Origin: JAZDGX01 sp043806645
GTDB lineage: Bacteria; Eisenbacteria; RBG-16-71-46; CAIMUX01; WJJG01
Length of the DNA: 18,792 bases
Assembly: GCA_043806645.1 (NCBI GenBank)
Contig: JAZDGX010000004.1
Location: forward strand, 1 to 18,792
Direction: 5' to 3'
Made by a program: the position numbers and the translations under genes
Shown here: positions 7,818-14,129 of the stretch, piece after piece
Layout: each line of letters begins with the position of its first letter
Numbering within the stretch: the first letter of the stretch is position 1
The notes under the pieces: model-generated
What the model saw: the letters and a program-made list of their open reading frames with translations, nothing else
The model's database searches: none
Told to the model about the DNA's origin: nothing

Positions 7818-7965
7818 CCCGCATGGATGGACATCGTGCTGTGAATGCACTTCGAGGCTGAAGGCTCATGTCAAGGCTTCGATGCAAAGCCCACCGCTTC
7901 CCGGCTGCTGTGAGACGAGTTGTTGTTGCCATGAATCGGGCCTTCCCTGGATCGGAGGAATCGCC

Positions 7966-8931
7966 ATGAACTGGAACAAGATGCTACTGATGCTGCTCGC
8001 CGTTTTCCCCCTCGTGGCCCCCGCCTACGCGGCCGTCTGCGAGCTTCCCGACAACGGCGCCGGGACGATCGATCTGCCGCCCGACTGCCCGCACGGGTAC
8101 ATCGGGCAGATGAGCATCGTCAATGGCCTGCCGCCCGGCACAACGATCGAGAGCGATGCGGTCTTGCGCAACTTCTTCAATGTCGTACGCACGCCCGGAG
8201 GTTCACTCGGAGGCGAGATCCAGACCTGGCAGGCGCAGCTCGAGATGGCGATGACCGGGACGGGCACGTTGGCGGGGTATAGTCGTTTCATCGTGATCGG
8301 CGTCCAGGGAGAGACCCACTCCGCGCCAAACGTTCCCTGGCAACCCGTGCAGTCGTTCGACTTCGATCTGGTCCAGATGTTCGGACAGGTTCTCGGGGAT
8401 CCGGACTTCGATCTGCTGCGGGTCACAGCCGGCGCCAACTACGGCCTGCCCAGCCCCGGGCACACCACGCTGACACAGTTGCCCGGCGGGGACTGGGCCG
8501 TGGACAGCTTCTTCGACATCACCTACCGGATCGACTTCATTGGTGCGCCCGGCGGCCCCCTGGCGGGCATGAGCGGTTCGACCACGCTCGTCAGCCACTT
8601 CCAGGCCGGGGGGAGTTACCCGAGCGAGTTGGCGGAAGCCCCCGGCTCCTCGCGGTTCATCCTTCTGGCGAACACGCCCAACCCGTTCAGCTCTGTCACG
8701 ACCATCGAGTACTACGCGCCCCCCCAGCGCGGCTCCGTGAAGGTGACGATCTTCGACGTCGCCGGCCACGTAGTCCGGACGCTGACCCCCGGGCTTCAGA
8801 GTCCCGGCCTGCAGCGGGTCGAGTGGAACGGACGTGATGAGCGCGGCCTTCTGGCGGGTACCGGCGTCTATTTCTACAGACTGCAGGCGCCGGGTTTCGA
8901 GAAATCGATGAAGATGATGATGTGTAGATAA
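7966..8931 (+). CDS. Secreted protein with C-terminal FlgD-Ig-like/type IX-like sorting domain
   Basis: A 321-residue protein. The ATG at 7966 has GGAGGA six bases upstream. Residues 1-22 form a classical signal peptide ending PAYA, with cleavage likely before AVC. The middle (about 25-220) is a beta-rich domain of unknown function with GLPSPGHTTLT, a VDSFFDITYRIDF strand and a GAPGGPLAGMSGSTT segment. I have a general impression of similar segments in secreted proteins of environmental bacteria but cannot name a function. The last 80 residues start with NTPNPFSSVTTIEY and continue with VKVTIFDVAGHVVRTL, then WNGRDERG and TGVYFYRLQAPG. This is the FlgD-Ig-like domain of FCB-type and Eisenbacteria secreted proteins, which often serves as a surface or secretion tag. 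It has its own promoter upstream and a terminator 36 nt past the stop, so it is probably monocistronic. Confidence 0.85.
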   Translation: MNWNKMLLMLLAVFPLVAPAYAAVCELPDNGAGTIDLPPDCPHGYIGQMSIVNGLPPGTTIESDAVLRNFFNVVRTPGGSLGGEIQTWQAQLEMAMTGTGTLAGYSRFIVIGVQGETHSAPNVPWQPVQSFDFDLVQMFGQVLGDPDFDLLRVTAGANYGLPSPGHTTLTQLPGGDWAVDSFFDITYRIDFIGAPGGPLAGMSGSTTLVSHFQAGGSYPSELAEAPGSSRFILLANTPNPFSSVTTIEYYAPPQRGSVKVTIFDVAGHVVRTLTPGLQSPGLQRVEWNGRDERGLLAGTGVYFYRLQAPGFEKSMKMMMCR

Positions 8932-8966
8932 CCGCCGGGCTGGCCCGTGCGTAGACATCCCTCAGC

Positions 8967-9015
8967 GCTTCAGGCGGCCGGGCCACTCCGTGGCTCGCCG
9001 CCTGAAGCCTTTCTT
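8967..9015 (+). terminator. Nested-hairpin intrinsic terminator
   Basis: GCTTCAGGCGG (8967-8977) pairs perfectly with CCGCCTGAAGC (8998-9008), with one more C-G pair inside. A second stem, GCCAC and GTGGC with a 3-nt loop, sits at the apex. The 3' side runs into CTTTCTT, so it should end plus-strand transcripts of the FlgD-domain gene. The minus-strand side has no T tract, so it probably does not serve the converging hfl operon. Confidence 0.75.
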
Positions 9016-9037
9016 GGGCCGCAACGCACCCCCGCCC

Positions 9038-10012
9038 TCATTCGATCAGTCGGATCTGACTCCCCCGCTCGGCGTCCAGGATGACTTTGCGCGGCCGCGG
9101 CAGGATGCGTTCCATCGCTTCCAGGTAGAGTCGCGTCTCCGTGATTCCGCGCGCCTGATTCGCCTCGACGAGTAGCTTCAAGAAGCCGGCCGTCGCTCCC
9201 TGGGCGCCGTTGACCCGTTCGGCCCGGTAGCTCTCCGCTTCCTGGATCATCCGGTTGGCCATGGCGCGCGCCCGCGGCAACAGGTCCTTCTGGTAGCCGT
9301 CCGCTTCGTTGATCAGCTTGGCCTTCTCGCTCTTGGCGGTGGAGACGTCGTTGAAGGCGGCGATTACATTGGCGGGCGGCACGACCTCGCCGATGTTCAC
9401 GGAGACCAGGCGCAGGCCGACATCGAGCTCATCCAGGACCGCCTGCGTGCTCGTGCGCGTCTCCTCCTGCACGCGGATCTTTCCGCTCGTCAGCAGCTCG
9501 TCGACCGGCAGCGTGGCGATCAGCTTGGTCAGATTCGCCTCCGCACAGCGCCGGATCAGGAAATCCGCATCCACCGCGCCGACGTGGAACAGATACGCCA
9601 CCGGGTCGCTGACGACATACTTGATCGTGAGGGTGAGCATCAAGATGTTGATGTCGCCGGTCACCCATTCCGATTCCTGCGTCGAGGGGGCGACACCGCG
9701 CACGGCGTCGGTAAACTTGTACCCGACCGGCATCGTACGCACCTCAGCCGTGCGCACCGCGATCGTCCGATCGATGGGCCAGGGGAGGGTGAAAAGGATC
9801 CCGGGCGGAACCACGTGGGTCACCCGGCCGAAGCGCACGATGACCCCTTGTTGATCTTCGCGGATCACGCGCACGCCGGTCAGCGCCCAATCGAGGAGCA
9901 GGAGGGCGGCCAGGACCAGCAGCAGGTTGCGCGCCGAGCTCAGGCGGTCGAAGTTCCGCCGCCAGGCATCGCGTCCGCCCGTCGCCAAGGCCGCAGTCCA
10001 CGCGCGGTTCAT
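9038..10012 (-). CDS. hflK: HflK-like SPFH/band 7 membrane protein
   Basis: A 324-residue SPFH protein with one N-terminal membrane segment (about 30-48) after a basic cytoplasmic stretch. The SPFH core follows: QQGVIVRFGRV, VPPGILFTLPWPID, and WVTGDINILMLTLTIKYVV. The second half has the HflK hallmarks VNIGEVVPPANVIAAFNDV, a charged helix with KLINEADGY and AESYRAERVNGA, and RLYLEAMERIL near the end. In E. coli HflK pairs with HflC in a large periplasmic-facing cage around the FtsH protease. Here it is the last gene of the permease-hflC-hflK operon, with no ftsH in the window. GTG at 10015 or ATG at 10012 could start it. Both are served by the same AGGAGG, and the ATG with 8-nt spacing is preferred. 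Confidence 0.88.
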   Translation of the reverse strand: MNRAWTAALATGGRDAWRRNFDRLSSARNLLLVLAALLLLDWALTGVRVIREDQQGVIVRFGRVTHVVPPGILFTLPWPIDRTIAVRTAEVRTMPVGYKFTDAVRGVAPSTQESEWVTGDINILMLTLTIKYVVSDPVAYLFHVGAVDADFLIRRCAEANLTKLIATLPVDELLTSGKIRVQEETRTSTQAVLDELDVGLRLVSVNIGEVVPPANVIAAFNDVSTAKSEKAKLINEADGYQKDLLPRARAMANRMIQEAESYRAERVNGAQGATAGFLKLLVEANQARGITETRLYLEAMERILPRPRKVILDAERGSQIRLIE

Positions 10013-10020
10013 CACCCCGT

Positions 10021-10026
10021 CCTCCT
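10021..10026 (-). promoter_or_regulatory. Shine-Dalgarno site of hflK overlapping the hflC stop
   Basis: AGGAGG on the minus strand at 10026-10021 begins inside the TAG stop codon of hflC (10027-10025). It lies 8 nt from the ATG at 10012 and 5 nt from the GTG at 10015. The arrangement suggests coupled translation of hflC and hflK at matched levels. Confidence 0.6.
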
Positions 10027-10900
10027 AGCGCGGTTCCTTCAGCAGGTTGAGCAGCCGCGAGTCGGGCGGGAGCACGATCGTCGCGTCTTCATCGATGAAG
10101 CTCTCATAGGCCTCCAGGGTCCGCACGAACTCGTAGAATTCCGGATCGCGGGAATAGGCCTGCGCGTAGATGCGCGCCGCTTCGGCATCCGCCTCGCCGC
10201 GGATCTCCTTGGCCGTCCGGTCGGCTTCCGCCAGGATGCGGGCCTGTTCGAGGTCCGCGTCCGCGCGCACCTTCTCGGCTTGCTCCTCACCCTCGGAGCG
10301 GTACTGGCGGGCGATCCGTTCGCGCTCGGCCTCCATGCGGCGGAAGACGGCCTGGCGGTTCTCTTCGGGGAAGTTCAGGCGCTTGATCCGCACCGCCTGT
10401 ACGTCGATCCCGTATCCGTCGCGCGCCTTGGCCGCCGCGCTCGCGGTCAGCGTTTCGACGATGAGGTCCATCTGCACGCTGCTGGCCTCGGTCGAGAGAA
10501 TCGCCGAAAGATCGTGCGAGCCGAAGGCGGCGCCGATCTCGGAGCGGATGAGATCACCGAGCTGGGCTTCGGCCGTCCGCTGATCGACGACCGTGACGAG
10601 GTACTTGAGCGGATCGGCCACCTGCCAGGCGGCGAAGGCGTCGACGAGCACGTTCTTCTTGTCGAGCGTGAGATATTCGGCCTCGGGGGGATCGAAGATC
10701 CGCAGGCGTTTGTCGATGCGCACGACCATCTCGAAGGGCGCGGGGAGCTTCCAGGCCAGTCCGGGGGTTTTCAGGATCCGGACCGGATCGCCGAAGAAGA
10801 GCACGATGGCGTACTCGTTCTCCTGCACCTCGAAGGTGCAGGAGAGCAGGATGGCCACCGCCAGTGCGGCGAGTCCCAGCGTGGTCAGCAGACGCTTCAT
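10025..10900 (-). CDS. hflC: HflC-like SPFH/band 7 membrane protein
   Basis: A 291-residue SPFH protein. It begins with a short basic head and one hydrophobic segment (about 8-20) ending LLSC at C21, which works as a membrane anchor and also resembles a lipobox. The core has ENEYAIVLFFGDPVRI and then TPGLAWKLPAPFEMV. A long charged coiled coil rich in Glu, Ala and Arg follows (about 190-250). The tail DPEFYEFVRTLEAYESF and LPPDSRLLNLL is the standard HflC ending. It starts in an ATGA overlap with the upstream permease-HflK fusion gene and ends in the ribosome site of hflK, so all three are co-translated. The likely role is alternating assembly with HflK-type subunits into a membrane scaffold. 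Confidence 0.9.
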   Translation of the reverse strand: MKRLLTTLGLAALAVAILLSCTFEVQENEYAIVLFFGDPVRILKTPGLAWKLPAPFEMVVRIDKRLRIFDPPEAEYLTLDKKNVLVDAFAAWQVADPLKYLVTVVDQRTAEAQLGDLIRSEIGAAFGSHDLSAILSTEASSVQMDLIVETLTASAAAKARDGYGIDVQAVRIKRLNFPEENRQAVFRRMEAERERIARQYRSEGEEQAEKVRADADLEQARILAEADRTAKEIRGEADAEAARIYAQAYSRDPEFYEFVRTLEAYESFIDEDATIVLPPDSRLLNLLKEPR

Positions 10901-13122
10901 CGGGTTCTCTCCTCGAGACGGTCGAGCTTGTCGCGCCAGGTTTCTTCCTCTCCGGTCTCGGCGGGCGCGGCCGGAGCGCGCTTCGCCTCGCCCGAGCCGG
11001 CGCCGCCGATTTGCGGCGGTTCGGACCAGGGCACGGCCGTCTTCTGCCGCAGCCAGAGATCCAGGGGCACGTCCACGAGCGCCAGCACCAGCCGGGGAGC
11101 CGCCAGGACGCGGCTGGCCGTTTCGAGATACATGCGCAGCCGCGTCACCTCCCGCGACCGGCGGGTCGCGCCTTCCAGGGCGGTGAAATGACTCGCGTCT
11201 CCCGCGCTGCGGGCGATCTGCTGTTCCTTGTCGCCGTAGGCCTTGGCGATCGAAGAGTACGAGCGCCCCCGCGCGGCGGCGACTGTCAGATTGCTGTAGC
11301 TCTCAGCCTGCCGAATGAACCGCTCGTAGTCCTCGATGGCGCTCGCCACGTCGCGGAAGGCGAAATGCACCTGTCCCGGGGCGTGGACATCCACGAAGTC
11401 GACGCGCACGACCTCGACACCCGAGCGGATGCCGCCGAGATTCTCGCGCAGCTCTTCGGCCACGCGACTCTCGAGGCGAGGGCGGTGATTGACGAGGATG
11501 CTGTCGGTCTGCTGCTCGGCCATCACCCGCCGCATGGCGTACTCGCTGAACACGGCTACCAGTTCATCCGGGTCGAGCATGCCGAAGCGATAGGCATACG
11601 CGTCGGCGATGCGGTATTGAACGCTGTAGCGGATCGACAGCAGTGTTTCCTCGCCCGTGGCGATCTCGGCTTCCTTCGCCAGAACCGCCTCGGGTACGCC
11701 GGTGCTCGTGGTGTCGAAGACGGAGCCGGGCGTCTCGCCTTCGCGGAATCCCCGGTCGATGGAGCGCACCCGCAGGGGTTGTTCCTTGCGCAGGATCTGA
11801 AAGGGATAGGGCGCATGCAGCACGAGGCCGGGCCGCTCGATCGTGCGCGCGATCCGGCCGAACTCCATCACCCAGCCCACCTCTCCCGGCTTGACGGTCG
11901 AACAGCCGGTCAGGAGATAGAGAATGATCAGCAGACCGGCGACGAGCGCGAGACCAGTGCGCCCTCCCAGATCGACGCCCAGCGGGCGGCTGATCCGCCG
12001 CAGGCGTTCCCGTGAGGTGGCGAGAAAGCGTACTCGTGCCAAGCTGCGCACCATGAGTGCGATCAACACCAGCGCAGAGAGCGCTTCGATCCAGCGGGGG
12101 ATGAAATCGGCGCGCCCGACGCTGGCCGCCGCGTCGATGCCGCTGGCCGCATAGAGGCTGTTCACCAGGAACCCGGCGAGCAGGCTGAAGATCGCAATCG
12201 AAAGCAGATAGGCGAGCAATGCCCGGCGGCCGAGCAGCTTCAGCAGCACGGTCATGGCGGCGATGTTCGTGGCCGGTCCCGCGAGAAGGAACACCAGCGC
12301 CGCACCGGGATTCAGGCCCTTCAGGATCAGGGCCGCCGCGATCGGCGTCGATCCGGTGGCGCAGACATAGAGCGGAATGCTCACGGCCAGCATGATCAGC
12401 ATCGACGGCAGGCCCTGGAGCGCCGGAACCGCCAAAGCGCCGGCGGGCAGCAACGCGGAGAGCAGTCCGCTCAACAGGATGCCGATCAGAAGGTACGGGC
12501 CGATATCATCGAGCAGATCCGTGTAGCTGACCTTCGCGATCTCCCGGATCAACTGGCTGCCGCGCGGCCGCCCCGGAGCGCCCGGTGTCGCCCCATCTGC
12601 AGCGTGTCCGGACAGGACGGCTCCGGCGCACGCTTCCGGAGTTGCGCAAGCGGGGGCATCGATGGCGGCGGCCTCATCCGTTCCATCGCCGCGCGGTCCC
12701 CGTTCCGTCCGTGTCTCCAACCGGTTGACCGCGATCCCCGCGGCCGCGGCGGTCACGAAGGCGACCAGGGGGCGCAGCACCGCCATCAGGGGTCCGAGCA
12801 GAGCGTAGGTGATACTGATCGAGTCGACTCCCGTCTCCGGAGTCGAGATGAGGAACGAGACGGTGGCGCCCTTGCTCGCACCACTGCGGCGCATCGCCAC
12901 AGCGGTGGGCAGGACCGAGCAGGAACAGAGGGGTAGGGGGACTCCCGCGATCGAGGCGAGCAGGACCGACTTCAGATTCGGGCGGCCGAACATGCTGGCG
13001 AGCCACCGCGCCGGGACCAGGACCCGCAAGAGGCCCGCGAGGAAGAATCCGAACAACAGGTAGGGCGCGACGCGGTAGAAGAACCCGATCGTCTCGCGAA
13101 TGAAATCGATAAGAAAATACAT
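10897..13122 (-). CDS. SO_0444-type Cu/Zn efflux permease fused to an HflK-like SPFH domain
   Basis: A 741-residue fusion. Residues 1-360 are a polytopic permease of the SO_0444/DUF318 type. In order: VPLPLCSCSVLPTA with the CSC pair (66-68), RRSGASKGATVSFLISTPETG (79-99, family signature), a hydrophilic loop (135-195) with C159, C165 and H173, then the second bundle with SIPLYVCATGSTPI (C254) and LAGPATNIAAMT (280-291). The family exports copper or zinc ions. After a basic linker a new membrane segment (about 388-405) leads into VKPGEVGWVMEFGRI and a full SPFH domain with HflK-like features such as VVRVDFVDVHAPGQVHFAFRDV and a terminal RLRMYLETASRVL. The frame is open upstream, but the ATG at 13122 starts exactly at the first membrane helix. 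Its ribosome site (AAGG, 11 nt away) is weak. The stop overlaps the hflC start. The fusion is continuous in one frame, so it is not an annotation join. Confidence 0.88.
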   Translation of the reverse strand: MYFLIDFIRETIGFFYRVAPYLLFGFFLAGLLRVLVPARWLASMFGRPNLKSVLLASIAGVPLPLCSCSVLPTAVAMRRSGASKGATVSFLISTPETGVDSISITYALLGPLMAVLRPLVAFVTAAAAGIAVNRLETRTERGPRGDGTDEAAAIDAPACATPEACAGAVLSGHAADGATPGAPGRPRGSQLIREIAKVSYTDLLDDIGPYLLIGILLSGLLSALLPAGALAVPALQGLPSMLIMLAVSIPLYVCATGSTPIAAALILKGLNPGAALVFLLAGPATNIAAMTVLLKLLGRRALLAYLLSIAIFSLLAGFLVNSLYAASGIDAAASVGRADFIPRWIEALSALVLIALMVRSLARVRFLATSRERLRRISRPLGVDLGGRTGLALVAGLLIILYLLTGCSTVKPGEVGWVMEFGRIARTIERPGLVLHAPYPFQILRKEQPLRVRSIDRGFREGETPGSVFDTTSTGVPEAVLAKEAEIATGEETLLSIRYSVQYRIADAYAYRFGMLDPDELVAVFSEYAMRRVMAEQQTDSILVNHRPRLESRVAEELRENLGGIRSGVEVVRVDFVDVHAPGQVHFAFRDVASAIEDYERFIRQAESYSNLTVAAARGRSYSSIAKAYGDKEQQIARSAGDASHFTALEGATRRSREVTRLRMYLETASRVLAAPRLVLALVDVPLDLWLRQKTAVPWSEPPQIGGAGSGEAKRAPAAPAETGEEETWRDKLDRLEERTR

Positions 13123-13246
13123 CGATCGCCGAACCTTCCCTGGGGGCCGTGAGGGTTCCTGAATCCCCGGACCGCCACCCATTGACCGGACCGGTGCCCG
13201 CCGGATTCCCCGCGTCGCGGCACCCGCGCGGCAGCGATTCCGGGGC

Positions 13247-13275
13247 AGGATAACGCCATCCCTTGGCCCCGGCAA
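13247..13275 (-). promoter_or_regulatory. Predicted promoter of the permease-hflC-hflK operon
   Basis: Read on the minus strand: TTGCCG (-35, four of six) at 13275-13270, a 17-nt spacer, and TATCCT (-10, four of six) at 13252-13247. The start would be near 13240, leaving a leader of about 118 nt before the ATG at 13122. Moderate consensus match with ideal spacing. Confidence 0.45.
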
Positions 13276-13286
13276 GCCTCCTTGCC
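13271..13286. promoter_or_regulatory. Dyad overlapping the -35 box, candidate operator
   Basis: GGCAAG-CCTC-CTTGCC, a perfect 6-bp inverted repeat with a 4-nt centre. One arm covers most of the predicted -35 box of the permease operon. A repressor bound here would block the polymerase, which would suit a metal-responsive transporter. No regulator gene is visible nearby, so its identity is unknown. Confidence 0.3.
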
Positions 13287-13434
13287 CGGCTTCCTTCCCA
13301 CTACGCCTAGCCGGTCACGAACAGGAGCGGCGATGCGGGCGGATCGCGGTCCACCCGCGCGTCACCGCGCAGGGCGGACGATTCGAACCCGTCCGTGCCT
13401 TATCCTGACGCCTTTGCATGCCGATCTTGGAATA

Positions 13435-13443
13435 TGGTACAGT
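13435..13443 (+). promoter_or_regulatory. Possible extended -10 promoter of the HNH gene
   Basis: TGG followed by TACAGT (four of six matches to TATAAT) forms a TGn-extended -10 element. TTGCAT at 13414-13419 with an 18-nt spacer is a weak -35. The start would fall near 13450, only slightly upstream of the ribosome site. Confidence 0.25.
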
Positions 13444-13463
13444 GTGTCAGCAGAGGTTTGGCC

Positions 13464-14051
13464 ATGTTGAACGAACCATCCTTGGTGCTGAACAGGAGTT
13501 GGTTCCCGATCGGGACGACGACCGTGCGGGAAGCGATCTGCCTTGTCTATCGCGAGGCGGCCAAGGCCCTCGACCCCCAGGATTTCAGCGTCCACGACTT
13601 CGATTCCTGGGCCTCCTTGGGTGTGGCCCGCGACGAGCCCTGCGTCCGCAGCGTGGCGTTGCGCATCCGGATTCCCGAGATCATCATCCTCACGCAGTAC
13701 GATGCGATTCCCGCTCGCCGGGTTGCCTTTTCCCGCCGCAACATCTACAAGCGGGATCATTACCGGTGCCAGTACTGCGGTGCGCACCCGCCGCTGGTCG
13801 ATCTGACGGTCGACCACATCGTGCCGCGCTCGGTCGGCGGGCGATCGACCTGGGAGAATTGCGTGCTGGCCTGTCTGCGCTGCAACCGGCGCAAGGCCAA
13901 CCGGACGCTGGCCGAGGCGGGCATGCGCCTGCTCCAGTGGCCGGTCGAGCCGCACTGGAGCCCCTGCATCGCGATCCCGATCGCCAAGCGGCGCGCGTCC
14001 TGGGAGCAGTTCGTCTCGGAGAAGTACTGGAACGTGGAGCTGGAGGCCTAG
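13464..14051 (+). CDS. HNH endonuclease family protein
   Basis: A 195-residue protein with a single HNH nuclease domain. Zinc or structural cysteines are C102/C105 and C137/C140, the catalytic DH pair is D117-H118 in TVDHIVPRSVGG, and N132 lies in WENCVLACLRCNRRK. The N-terminal 90 residues (VLNRSWFPIGTTTVREAICLVYR, then RIPEIIILTQYD) form the extension seen in a widespread family of small stand-alone McrA-like HNH proteins whose biological substrate is not established to my knowledge. The frame is open upstream to 13395, but the ATG at 13464 has AGAGG seven bases before it and starts at the conserved block. No methylase or restriction partner is adjacent. It is transcribed away from the permease operon and converges on uvrA with a 78-nt gap that lacks an obvious terminator. 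Confidence 0.88.
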   Translation: MLNEPSLVLNRSWFPIGTTTVREAICLVYREAAKALDPQDFSVHDFDSWASLGVARDEPCVRSVALRIRIPEIIILTQYDAIPARRVAFSRRNIYKRDHYRCQYCGAHPPLVDLTVDHIVPRSVGGRSTWENCVLACLRCNRRKANRTLAEAGMRLLQWPVEPHWSPCIAIPIAKRRASWEQFVSEKYWNVELEA

Positions 14052-14129
14052 GCGCGGGCTCCACCTTCCTCGGTACCTGGGCACGCCGCCCCGCCCGCTG
14101 CGAGTGCGCACGCCTCATGGTCGCTCAAG

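Larger units (their letters stand above)
13123..13463. other. Divergent intergenic region between permease-hfl operon and HNH gene
   Basis: No gene is visible in these 341 nt. The stretch holds the two predicted promoters and the dyads listed separately. A tRNA T-arm look-alike at 13375-13395 (CGGACG and CGTCCG flanking ATTCGAACC) has no matching acceptor, D or anticodon arm and is not a tRNA. Confidence 0.6.

Noticed and set aside
7818..7930. Possible c-di-GMP-I riboswitch because of GATGCAAAGCCC
   Set aside because: The flanking paired elements, the GNRA-loop stem and the tetraloop receptor expected of that class are not visible. Kept only as a weak remark on the leader.
13123..13275. 51-codon N-terminal extension of the permease-SPFH fusion
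   Set aside because: It is Arg/Pro/Gly-rich, unlike a transporter head, and contains the predicted promoter. The ATG at 13122 begins at the first membrane helix.
13375..13395. GGTTCGAATC motif like a tRNA T-arm (minus strand)
   Set aside because: The loop would be 9 nt with a 5-6-bp stem, and no acceptor, anticodon or D arm fits around it. It is just an inverted repeat.
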